Part shown: positions 32,495 to 42,208 of the stretch, in pieces
How the letters are laid out: each line of letters begins with the position of its first letter
How positions within the stretch are numbered: the stretch's first letter is position 1
NCBI GenBank assembly: GCA_035236585.1
Contig: CP141135.1
Location: 4,250,001-4,314,000, forward strand
Origin: Warburgia ugandensis
Taxonomy: Eukaryota; Streptophyta; Magnoliopsida; Canellales; Canellaceae
Reading direction: 5' to 3'
Length of the DNA: 64,000 bases
The notes under the pieces: model-generated
Told to the model about the DNA's origin: nothing
Database searches by the model: none
What the model saw: the letters and a program-made list of their open reading frames with translations, nothing else
Translations under genes and position numbers: made by a program

Positions 32495-33021
32495 AAAAAG
32501 GGCAGCCCCTGGCAACGTTAGGATCGACGCGAATACAATCACACACATAATAAGATATGCAGATTTTCGTAGTTCGGCCATCTTGGCCTATATTCATGGG
32601 AGGAAAAATTATTAACACATCTGATCAAATTGATTACATCTCTCACTTTCACAACTCTCTCAGATCTACATCTCTTATTTAGAGGAGTTATAGGTGTTTG
32701 ATCGTCAAAGTTTGATGGTAGTATAGTCTTCGTTTTACGGCGCTGTTGGCCGTTATTGTTGAAGTTCATTGAGTAGATACAGACAATCTAAACGTTGGTT
32801 GGTCTTCACTCACACGGGCATAGACCGCATGTGGGTCCATCCCAATAGTCTTGGTGCACAAAGCTTCTGCGTATGTAGGGTCCAAGAAAGGGGCGGACCA
32901 CAAGGATCTATAGTACGCAATTTTACCTTGCACTTTTGAAAGAGGCTGTTTTCACATCTTGAACCCGTAACCTCAAGGTCACATGACCACAATTTTGTAC
33001 CATTGCACCAAGGTTCCCTTT
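32495..33021 (-). mobile_element. Au SINE split by an LTR
   Basis: The SINE 3' end (plus-strand AAAAAGGGCAGCCCC) is at 32495-32509. The rest (TTGGTGCACAAAGCTTC onward to CACCAAGGTTCCC) is at 32850-33021. Between them lies an LTR (32510-32847). The bordering bases GCCCC and GTCTT fit a 5 bp target duplication altered by C-to-T changes. Outer flanks GCACATGTCAA and TCGCATGTCAA suggest the SINE's own target duplication. Confidence 0.85.
32510..32847. mobile_element. Solo-LTR-like insertion inside an Au SINE
   Basis: About 338 bp beginning TGGCAACGTTAGGATC and ending GGTCCATCCCAATA. It has the internal TTCGTAGTTCGGCC..TTGGCC motif and CTTATTTAGAGGAGTTA, shared with the LTR-like segment at 36938-37351 and, in the opposite orientation, with 40974-41335. 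Only one LTR is present, so it is a broken, single-LTR relic of a Copia- or TRIM-like family. Older than the 40974 copy, judged by altered ends. Confidence 0.75.
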
Positions 33022-33403
33022 GTCATCGCATGTCAATGGATATTAATATTTTCAAATCCAAAAAATGAAGAATTCTCACTGCCACTTAGAAGAAACAGGG
33101 ACCAAAAATGTCAGACCGAAGGTTTGCAAGGTCCAATACACATAAGCCGTTGCCACTGTTATTAAGCATCTATATATCTTGTGTAACAGTTTTCAATGAA
33201 TTATCATGAATATTGAATAATTATTTCACGTTCTTTGCTTTAATTTGTCTTTCTAAAAAATGCAACCTTATTTGAACATGACTTTGCATATGCATCAACC
33301 ATTCAATCACTAGGATTTTAGTCGGCTACCCACGTCTCTGCATCTCTTTCTTGTTGTTGAATAATCTAACTGTGAGAACACCGTTGTGCGAAACTAAATA
33401 TGA

Positions 33404-33430
33404 AATAATAATAATAATAATAATAATAAA
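33404..33430. repeat. (TAA)n microsatellite
   Basis: About nine ATA/TAA units. Confidence 0.95.
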
Positions 33431-33592
33431 CTTGATTTGTCGTAAAAACTGAGAGTTTAGAGTTCACATTATTTCTTAGATTCATGGACTAGATTGATTT
33501 TGCGAGATCTTTCACTTATCCTCTGTCCAACAGGATGTTTCTGAACTTATTGACGCCTCAGTTCTAGAGCACCCCACACTTAGGAAGCTCCT

Positions 33593-34665
33593 CTTCCATC
33601 TAACGCTATGAGTTGCCATCAAGATCATCTTCAAAGCTTTTCCGAGCATAGTCACCATCGAATATGATACAAGGAAAAGCTTTGAACATGATCATGATGG
33701 CAACTCATCGCTGTAGATGGAAACGGAGTATTATTAGTAAAGCAAGTCGCATTGAGTAGATACGGTATTGATCATTCTACTAACATGTCCAATGTGCAAG
33801 CCGATGCTCGGTAGTATGAAAATTTGAAAAATATGACCATTGCTGTTTCCTTGATCACCTATCTAAGCCACAGGCACTCACATGTAATCAGTCATTTGCT
33901 GATCGACCTATCGTAGTTCCTCCTAGAGGATGTTTGTGTCGGTTTCTCTGCTTCTACACGTATTCTCCACCCAAACAAATTCTGGGAGGCCATAGAAGCT
34001 TACCGGTGAAGATACAGATAAGAGTGCATAAGATGAAACTTCAAGGGATTTTATCACCAATACTCTTATGTGCTGGATTAATCATATCTTACTTCTTGTG
34101 GATAAGGAAGAGCCCAAACCGAACAGGATGACCAATAAGTCCGGACATAGAATGGTTGCTTTAGCCCAGGATTCAACAAATGGGCCAAGAAAATTTCGAG
34201 AGAAGCAACTTGAATTGGTCGCTTTCGAGTTTGACCCTGAGAACAATCTTGGAGAAGGAGGATTTGGGAGAGTCTAGAGAAAGGATATTTATAAAAAGAA
34301 CCGACGAGGTGCTCGCCGTAAAGTGTCGAAGGACTCATTTTGAGGAGACCAAGAATTCATATAAAAGGTAATGACTTTCAGTCGTCTCAATCACAACGAA
34401 CCAAGTGAAAGTAATCGGTCGGTGCCATGAAAGAGATGACCTGTTTCTAGTGTATGGCTTGACGCCTAATGGAAGCTTAGACATGCACCTATTTCCACTC
34501 TATGACCAAATGAGTAGGTCTTATTAAGTTGGAAGAGGACATAGGAGTATTTGTCAAGTAGCTTCTGCTTTGAGCCATCTCCACGTGATGTTAGCTTCTG
34601 ATTTCAATGCTCGATTAGGCGATTGCGGGTTGGCCGGAGCTGTTAGACAAGATGGGGACTAAGAA
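33593..34665 (+). pseudogene. L-type lectin receptor kinase pseudogene 1
   Basis: Lectin-domain pieces: TIEYDTRKSFEHDHDGNSS (about 33652-33710) and later blocks parallel to the intact gene. A juxtamembrane segment (ILSPILLCAGLIISYFLWIRK) lies at 34048-34110. Kinase start LGEGGFGRV at about 34250 is followed at once by a stop. Later pieces: [22 protein letters not shown] (about 34426-34490), VASALSHLHV (about 34557) and ARLGDCGLAGAVRQDGD (about 34610-34660). The catalytic HRD segment is absent and DFG reads DCG. The lectin N-terminus is replaced by an inverted copy of part of the domain (arms 33596-33643 and 33673-33720). Clearly non-functional; duplicate of the gene at 42209. Confidence 0.88.
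33596..33720. repeat. 48 bp inverted repeat (hairpin) in lectin pseudogene
   Basis: Arm 33596-33643 (CCATCTAACGCTATGAGTTG..) pairs with arm 33673-33720, about 43 of 48 positions complementary, around a 29 bp loop. The arms are lectin-domain coding sequence, so one is an inverted duplicate of the other. Confidence 0.88.
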
Positions 34666-34699
34666 ATCCATGTGAGGCTGTTAAGTATGGGAACTAAGA

Positions 34700-35796
34700 A
34701 AACTCTGACAAAATTGTCATTGGTGGAGATTAGATCATTTTCCTATGTAGGTAACTGTGATTAGTAGGCCTCTCATGTGGTATGGGAAGGAATGGTTAGG
34801 AGAGAGACTGCGAGAATAAGGTTGATGATTGGAAAATGACAAGAGAACGCATCTAAAACATGTGTTTGTTTTTTCTTTTTCTTTGGAATTTGCATGCCCT
34901 CGTGTATTTTTATTTTTAGTATTTTGGAGAATTTTCCCATGCGTATTTCATGTTGTCTCTTTTATATGATACTTGATTGAAGATTTGACATGTTCAAAGG
35001 TGCATTATCCCAGATTACAAGCAAGTTCCAGCTTCTTAGAAGGTCTCCTTTGTTCTGGTTAAATTGGAGAAGGATACGTGGGAGAGAGAGGGATCCTTGT
35101 CATATTCTGATCTTTCAAAAACGAGTCCATGCATTTATTTACCAGAGAATTCTCATCTTTAGAGGTGGAAATTTTTGCTGGTAAAAAGTTACTTTATATC
35201 ACACCATCTGCTTGCCCAAGGAGAAATGCTATCTAGACTGATTTGACTTTGTAATGCCGCCTACCTAAGTTCAATCTTTGGATGATCTAACTCAATCATC
35301 TTGTTTAGCCTCATTTATTTATGCTTTCTGCAAAAATCATGCCTATATTACATTCTTTTAAGCACTAGTTTTTTTTGGTTGAAAAATCCAATACTTATGA
35401 TTTAAACACTCAAAATGCATAGCTAAGATCATCATTAGAATTAAATTTTGGCATCTTACCAATCTAGAGGATGCCAAACAAGACAGATAAATTAGATCAT
35501 CCAAAGGTGAGTTTGGAATTGACACCCTACCCCGTTTGTAAGGCCCCACTAGAGATATGAAATGAATTACTAACCTCAATAACTTTCCATATGCAATGTC
35601 AATTTAGAATCCTTAAATAGATAATTATATTCAGTTCTTTCTGTATTCCAGAAAGAAAGTGATCCATCTGACATACGCACTGCATCTGCGTTAATCCTAT
35701 ACTTTGATTCGGTTGGGCCACTATGGAAGTAACCAAATCTAACAAATCTGAAAGCCATCCAAGAGGTAATTTTTATTGGTTCTCTACTTAAACGTT

Positions 35797-35844
<48 letters not shown>

Positions 35845-36930
35845 TAATATGAGTCTGGTAACAGTTTACCCTCAAGAGTCGTGGAAGAAGTCCATGTCTC
35901 TTTTTTCAAGCACGGAGAAACTTTTTTTTTATTTTTAATTCAAGGCCATTCAGCACGTTTGAAATGACCTACCTGAGTTGTCGCCGGGAAATGCGTTTTC
36001 CGGTGGCTGGTTCCGGGAAACGAGAGAAGGGGGTGTACGGAGGAACAGAGAATGAGGGGGGGGGGAATGCACTTAAGGCACCCCTCCCTCTTAGTTTCAT
36101 ACATATATATTTTCATTTTTATTTTTATTTTAGTTTTAGTTTTAGTTTTATTTCATATATATATATATATATATATTTGTCAATATATATATATATATAA
36201 TTTTATTTTTCCAAAATGGTGAATGTTACACGTGAGTTCCCATCTTTTAACCATTCAAACTTCTTATAACATGGATATATCAAGAGAAGGGATGGGATGA
36301 AACTATCATATGATCTTTTATATACAAGTACGGGGGCATTATAATCTTTTCAATTAAAAGAGCAAATTGTCGGAGGAGATCTATCCAAAAATAATGGTAG
36401 CTGGGTCTTTCAAAGAAACAAGAGAAAGCTGGCTGGGAGTTTGCTATATTAGAAAAGAGGATTGGGCATGGAGCTAGTGTTAGTTCTTAAACAATTTGTC
36501 TGTGTTCAAATGCTGCAAGCAGCAGGGAAGAAATCAATATTCATGGACAACTTAGTGCATGGACTATTGTCCCCGTGCAAGACAGCCCATTATGGAGGCT
36601 ATCAATTTCGTTCTCGCCGTCTTTTGTGGTCACTGAATCAGCGACACTTAGCAATTTAGCTTGTTGGCTTTGATCAATGTCCCCTATCAACTGGTTGATT
36701 GGGGTCAGTAGAGACTCAATGAAGCCCACACTTGCTATATTGAACGACCAAATCCATTAATTTGATAGCTGTTCGAAGTCTGTCTCATTGCCTTTGATTT
36801 TGTCTTCGTCGGGCCATTTATGTATATAGGATAGTTTATGAATCAACAGATATATTTTCTGATCTCGTGGTTCTTCCTCCATCTTGACAATCACTTTCTC
36901 CTTGGTTGATCATGTTGCACTAGATCTTTC
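34700..36930. other. Intergenic DNA with microsatellites, no gene seen
   Basis: Simple repeats (AT)n at 35799-35842, 36155-36176 and 36183-36199, and a G-run at about 36055-36065. A 99-codon minus-strand frame at 35576-35875 partly reads through the AT repeat and is not supported. Nothing else recognised. Confidence 0.45.
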
Positions 36931-36937
36931 ACAGAAT

Positions 36938-37351
36938 TGGCAACCAAGATCTAGGGATCTGAGAATCATGCAATAGCACACACACATAGAGACGAGAAGA
37001 TTTACGTGGTTCGGCCATTTCGGCCTACGTCCACGAGAGAGGAGAAAAATACTATCTGATCAAATTACAAAGGAGGAAGATCAAAACCAAATCCTCTCTC
37101 AACTCTACTCATACAAACACTACATCTCTTCTGTCTCTTCTCTCTCTTCTCTCTCATGATTTGAAATCTCCTATTTATAGGAGTTACTAGTGTGTGTGTG
37201 TGCGTGTGTGTGTGTGTGTGTGTGTGGCGGTAAAGTCTTCAACCTCCGGCACCACTGGCCGTCAATATTGAATTCCATTGGGACGGTGCCAACATTTTAG
37301 ATGCTAGCTATCTTCATCCCATGGGCATGGATCATAGCGGTCCACCCAACA
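36938..37351. mobile_element. LTR-like segment of the GTTCGGCC family
   Basis: About 414 bp from TGGCAACCAAGATCTAGGGA to GGTCCACCCAACA. It has TTTACGTGGTTCGGCCATT..CGGCCTACGTCCACG, a CTCCTATTTATAGGAGTTA palindrome around a TATA-like core, and an internal GT microsatellite at 37190-37227. It resembles 32510-32847. A short relic with the same ends (TGGCAACACTGG to GTCCACCCCAACA) lies at about 38911-39007, so the two could bound one broken element; this is inference. No coding part is recognised between them. Confidence 0.6.
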
Positions 37352-37689
37352 ATCTCCTGCTCCATACCCGTGGGAGGAGAATGCTCTAAAAGACATTGCG
37401 ACTTTATTTTTGCTCCCACAAATTTCTCGTATAGCTTTGATCCAACTTACTCTCCAATAGTCGTTTGCACTTTCCACGCCTCAATTAACCATCTGCGCAT
37501 ATATGTGACTTTTCCTTGAAGGATTGCTACTCCCCCTGCTCAATACTCTCTATCAAGTCTAAGTGCTAATCAGTCTTCAAGTGTACCATAAGCATCTAGA
37601 AGCTTGTCTACCTAAAAGCCTGTCACGTAGAAGCCTGCTAGTGCCCCGCACTCGCCCTCATTAGATGCTTATAAATGTCACTCGAAGTG

Positions 37690-38225
37690 ATCACGTTCAC
37701 TTGAAATGGTCACCAGGTCTGCTCGAAATGGTCACCGAGTCCACTCAAAATAGCAGCCACCTTTCACCGAGTCATCTCACCACTATTCACCGAGTCATTT
37801 ACCTATTGTTTCTGAGTTAGCCCACTCGCAGTAGTCACTGTGTCCACTTTTTGCACTTGTTTACTGAGTCAACTCCTAGCTATTACCAGACCACTCACCA
37901 GCTGTCACCGAGTCAACTCACTATTTTTAGTTTTCCTGAACAAGGTTGTCATTATCAATTTCTTGGGGTTGCTTCTTTATTGTTACTATTGCAAATTGTC
38001 TACTGTTGCAACTATTACAATTCTGCTATGTTGCGACTCGTACTGTTACAACTCTATACCATTGCAACTCGAACTGTTGTAACTCACACTGTTACAACTC
38101 AATCTCATGTAGCACCAACATTTGTCCTGTAGCAATACTGTAGCTGAAATCATCATGAGTACTGTAGCTATAATCATTACTTTTGTAACTGTAGATGTAC
38201 TGTAGCGATTACTATAGCACTAACA
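37690..38225. repeat. Degenerate short-motif repeat zone
   Basis: Three successive motif fields: (1) about 37690-37920, repeated (G)TCACCGAGTC(A/C)ACTC; (2) about 37990-38105, repeated CTGTTRCAACTC; (3) about 38125-38222, repeated (T)ACTGTAGC. Spacing is irregular and copies are imperfect, so it is not a classical tandem array. It lies between the LTR-like segments at 36938 and 38911. No coding function seen. Confidence 0.6.
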
Positions 38226-38910
38226 TAATGATTTTTGTTTTAATTGATTCTTTTCCACTAGCTTGTTGTCTCTTTCTTTCTTTCAACAGTCTTTTCTTTT
38301 CCTTCGGTACTCGTCCGGATTTGTCTTCCCCAGATCTCTATGATCGTCAGCTCAAGAAAAAACCTTTTTTCATTCACGTATTTCGAGTGCGCTCTCAGAG
38401 GTGGAGTATCTTCTTCCATGACCAGTGATTGCTTGATTAATGATTTTGACTTAGCTGCTGCAGTTCGCCTATCTCCTTCCTCTGATCGGCAACCAGTTCC
38501 TTCTTTGCTTGATCTGCTCTGGTGCTTATAGCCTGCATCGCTGCCTAGTCAACACAACAGCCCAGTCCCTAGTCCTCTTTTCATCTTTGCTCCAATGGTG
38601 CATGATTGCTCCATTTTTTGCTATTAGCATCACTCCACCAACGCTCAACTCCAAGTTGCCAACTAGTGGGCACAATAGCACCATCGATCTTAGATCGATC
38701 TCTGTTCTGGCTTGTACGCATTTTCCTGATCCACGTCAACTGCTCTGTTCTTCTCTGATCTTCAGTTAACAACTGCAACGTTGGAAAATGAACATCGTCG
38801 TAGTTGCTCCCTTTCTCATCATGATAACTGACGGATGGAAAGTTCAGTTGACCGATCCTGGGGCCAGTCTCCATCTTTCTTTTTGTCTATTGTTGGAATC
38901 GGTGTCAAAC

Positions 38911-39007
38911 CCACTGGCAACACTGGTCATGATCTTTTCTACTGCAGATCTGTAGATATTGATCTACTCCATCTGATGTCTGATCTGCATAGCGGGTCCA
39001 CCCCAAC
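38911..39007. mobile_element. Short LTR-derived relic
   Basis: Begins TGGCAACACTGG and ends GGGTCCACCCCAACA, matching both ends of the LTR-like segment at 36938-37351 but much shorter. It is followed by AATCTC, as the larger copy is followed by ATCTCC. A broken relic. Confidence 0.45.
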
Positions 39008-39009
39008 AA

Positions 39010-39685
39010 ATCTCTCAAGTAATTAGATGGCTCAAGTCCTTAGGCAAAGCAAATTTTGGGCAACTTGCCAGGGTTAGGCTCCAAATCTTATCAGTCTAGA
39101 TGGCTACATATGTAGGACAAAGTCCTCGCCTCCATCAATTAAGCTTCATCTCATGACAAGGTGTGTTAAAGTTTTATTCTTATGAACTATGCTTACCAAC
39201 ATTGACCATAAAAACATGGATCATCTAGGCATCTTCCTATGATACTTAGTCAAATGAACTGATTAAGATAATATTTGAGCAGCATAGAATGTCCAAGTCA
39301 TGTTTGATCTGGCCCAAAAGATAGGAAAAGTTAAAAAAAAAAAAAGAATTAATAGCCAAAGACTAGTACATTAGAGGGCCCGTAGAGTCTTTATGCACAA
39401 GGTCCACGAGCTTTTCGGTTTCCTGAGTTGTATACTATTCACAATCAAGAAGCTTGCATGGAAGCTTCTTCTCCTTTTGAATAATCAGTGAACCTTGTCA
39501 TCCTTTTTACTCCTACTCTGAATATATCTTGCTAGCTTTAAAGGAAGAAATAGCTCCTTGTTTAGTTGGGTTCATTAAAGAATTAGTTTGCAATGATTAG
39601 AATTCATACTTTCCCATTTTTCTCTTCCTGTTGTAACGTTCTTCAGCTATTGATTTTTGTGGGTTTTCTCAGTCAAGTTTCATGT
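39010..39685. other. Intergenic DNA upstream of lectin-kinase pseudogene 2
   Basis: AT-rich; no recognisable feature. Confidence 0.35.
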
Positions 39686-40899
39686 CTCAATTTCAGTTGT
39701 CACCATTCAATCCCCATGATAGAGAAAATTTCATTTTCAAGGGTATTGTAAATTTAGCCTTGGGGTCTTTGCAAGTTACAAGGGATTGAGTAATGCTTCC
39801 TACGGCGAATGAAACTAGTAGGATTGTATACAGAGACAAATTGAAGTTGTGGAAGGATGGCCGAATCGCTTCCTTCAACACTTTCGTTATGGTAAGTATC
39901 AGGCAGCCAGGAGATGGACGCAATGCCGGAGGCATGGCTTTCATCCTTGCCAAAGATAAGGAGCTTCCAAGCAACAGCTTAGGAAAATGGCTTGGCATCG
40001 CGAATAAACAAACAAATGGATTGTCCAAGACAGTCGCAGTCGAATATGATACAAGGAGAAGCTTTGAAGATGATCATGATGGCACATAAATGGAGTATTA
40101 TCAATCAAGTATCACTGAATCGGTACGGTTTTGAGCTTTCTACTAGCACGTCTGATGTGCTTGTTGATGTCCGATATAATGGGAAATTGAAAAACGTGAC
40201 TGTTAATGTTTCTATGCTTAACTATCCAAGCGACACCCATTCATATGCATTCACTCATTTGTTGATCAACAGAACCCATTTCTCCCAGAGGATGTCTATA
40301 TTGGTTTTTCTGCTTCCACAGGAATTGTATCCCAAACAAACCATGTAAACTAAAGGAATTTTACCAGTGAAGACAGATATAGAAGACAAAACCTGGAATT
40401 TCTAAGGATTTCACTTGGGATTTTATTACCAATCCTCTTATATTTTGCACTGATATCCTGCTTCTTTGGAGAAGGAAAAACCGAAATGGAAGAAAGAGTC
40501 GAACATGTCCAGACTGAATGCTTTAGGATTCAACAAACAATCCAAGAAAATTTAGACTCAAACAACTAAAATTTACAACTTCAAATTTTGATCCTGAGAA
40601 CAAGCTTGGCAAAGGAGATTAGGAACAGTAGAAAAAGGATATCTAGAAGAGATCAACGCTCGAGGTGGTCGCCATAAAAAGAGTGTCTAAGGACTCACGT
40701 CAAGGCGAACAAGAATTCCTATTGGAGGTGATGACTATCGGTCGTATCAATCAGAAGAACCTAGTGAAACTAATTGGTTGGTGCCACGAAACGGATGATC
40801 TACTTTTGGTGTATGACTTCATGCCTAACGGAAGCTTAGACAAGCATCTGTTTTCAAATCTAAGCCCAAACGAGTAGGTCATGTTGAATTGAAAGAAAC

Positions 40900-41449
40900 G
40901 AAAAGTGCAGCCCGGGTTCAGAAGCTCCTGCATATTTGGGGTCTAAGGAAGGGAGGATTATGAGGGTCAATAGTGATGACGTCCATCTCCATAATCACGC
41001 TCGAAGAATCCTGCAAGATATAGAAAGTTAGTTAATTGTAATCCTAATCTGATTAGGAGTCCTAATCAGAGAAGGAAAAAGGAAAGACAAATTAAAGTCC
41101 TATTAGAAAAGCTCTAAACTGCCTCTGGCCTTTATAAATAGGACCAGAGGCAAAGCCAAAAATGCATCAAGCAGAACGGGCTGTAAACTCTCTCTCTCTC
41201 TCTCCCTCACAGTGAATTTGTTCTCCCTCCTCCCGTGGATGTAGGCTATATACATAGCCAAACCACGTAAAATTTTGTGTTTCTGTGTGTGTGTAATTGT
41301 GTGATTGTGTGTTTAGATCCTAACTGCGTATAACAAATAGTATGCAGCTTTACCTTGCATTTTGCAAGAGACTATTTTCACACTTGAACCCATGACTTCA
41401 AAGTCACACAATGACAACTCTACTGTTGAGCCAAGGCTCCCCTTCATTA
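40900..41449 (-). mobile_element. Au SINE inside lectin-kinase pseudogene, split by a solo LTR
   Basis: SINE 3' half at 40900-40973 (GCAGCCCGGGTTCAGAAGC onward) and 5' half at 41336-41449 (TATGCAGCTTTACCTTGC to CAAGGCTCCCC). The outer 13 bp duplication AATTGAAAGAAAC lies at 40887-40899 and 41450-41462 and restores the kinase sequence on both sides. The inner insertion is the LTR at 40974-41335. Confidence 0.95.
40974..41335. mobile_element. Solo LTR nested in the Au SINE
   Basis: 362 bp, begins TGATGACGTCC and ends GCGTATAACA (TG..CA ends), flanked by AATAG at 40969-40973 and 41336-41340. It contains a CCTTTATAAATAGGACC TATA-like block, a CT microsatellite and CCGTGGATGTAGGCT..AGCCAAACCACGTAAA, the reverse of the GTTCGGCC motif in the two other LTR-like segments. 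Family Copia/TRIM-like. One LTR only, so the rest of the element is gone, as expected after LTR-LTR recombination. Confidence 0.92.
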
Positions 41450-41519
41450 AATTGAAAGAAACTACAGCAGATAATCTGTTGAGTAGCTTCTGCTTTGAGC
41501 TGTCCAAGTTAATAACAAC

Positions 41520-42105
41520 CCCGTAAGCCTAGCAATATTAAATTAAACAGGTTTTACTGTTTGTCCAATGGGCAGATTCTTCAACCGGATGGTTAAATTC
41601 AGTTTGTTCCGACATCGTGGAGAGAAGTTGATCGATCACATACACAATCCTAACCATTAATCACCCAACCCAATTTGACAAATCTGAAGCGGTACAGTAG
41701 ATACTCATTTACAGACTCCTTCGTTAAAAGTCAAAGACATACCAAATACTGAAAATGAAAGAAAATCTGAATGAGACGACATGGATTTTTATTAGCCAGA
41801 AACATAACATCCTTATCCACTGTAGGCTAAGTAAACCAACGGCCCAACGGCATTCTTTCCAGGACAACACTAGCAGTGGGATGGTCTTTAACGCCAACCG
41901 CCCCAATAAGGGAGACAAATGACAACACTCGAGAAGAGTTGATTCAAACTTGCTTGCAATGTGAAGCTTCCATGGGAGCAAGTTTCTCGGAAATTTCTTA
42001 AAGCTTGTTCAACAACGCCAAGAGAAAAGTATCCTCCTTGCAAGAATTCCACAACCGCAAGAAGAATACCATGAAGCTTCTCATTTCATCTCAGCTTAAC
42101 CTGCA
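41520..42105. other. Intergenic DNA upstream of the intact lectin kinase
   Basis: No repeat or gene recognised; contains the distal promoter. Confidence 0.4.
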
Positions 42106-42113
42106 TTCCTCTT

Positions 42114-42159
42114 GTATATATCTCAGTACCCTTTTCAGAATTCTTCAATTTTATAAATA
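42114..42159 (+). promoter_or_regulatory. TATA-box candidates of the lectin receptor kinase
   Basis: TATATA at 42114-42120 and TATAAATA at 42152-42159, 95 and 57 bp before the ATG at 42209. The first leaves a more normal 5' UTR length; which is used cannot be told from sequence. Confidence 0.45.
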
Positions 42160-42208
42160 AATAAAAAAAAGAACAGTTTATCTTGTTGGTACTACAAAAG
42201 GTGCTCCC

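Larger units (their letters stand above)
39690..41517 (+). pseudogene. L-type lectin receptor kinase pseudogene 2, split by a SINE
   Basis: Lectin domain readable from FNPHDRENFIF (about 39705) through SLQVTRD, SRIVYRDKLKLWKDG, MAFILAKDKELPSNSLGKW and VAVEYDTRRSFEDDHDG (about 40080), then a stop and frame change into a segment parallel to VSLNRYGFELSTSTSDVLVD. The transmembrane part is scrambled. The kinase glycine loop carries a stop (KLGKGD then TAG at about 40600-40620). [17 protein letters not shown] to [20 protein letters not shown] (40665-40850) is well preserved, then a stop and the insertion of an Au SINE at 40900. After the SINE, the kinase resumes as ELKETTADNLLSSFCFEL-like nucleotide sequence (41450-41517), homologous to 34540-34590. 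No catalytic core follows, so the gene is dead. Confidence 0.88.

Noticed and set aside
35576-35875. 99-codon minus-strand frame
   Set aside because: Begins by reading through an AT microsatellite and has no domain similarity.
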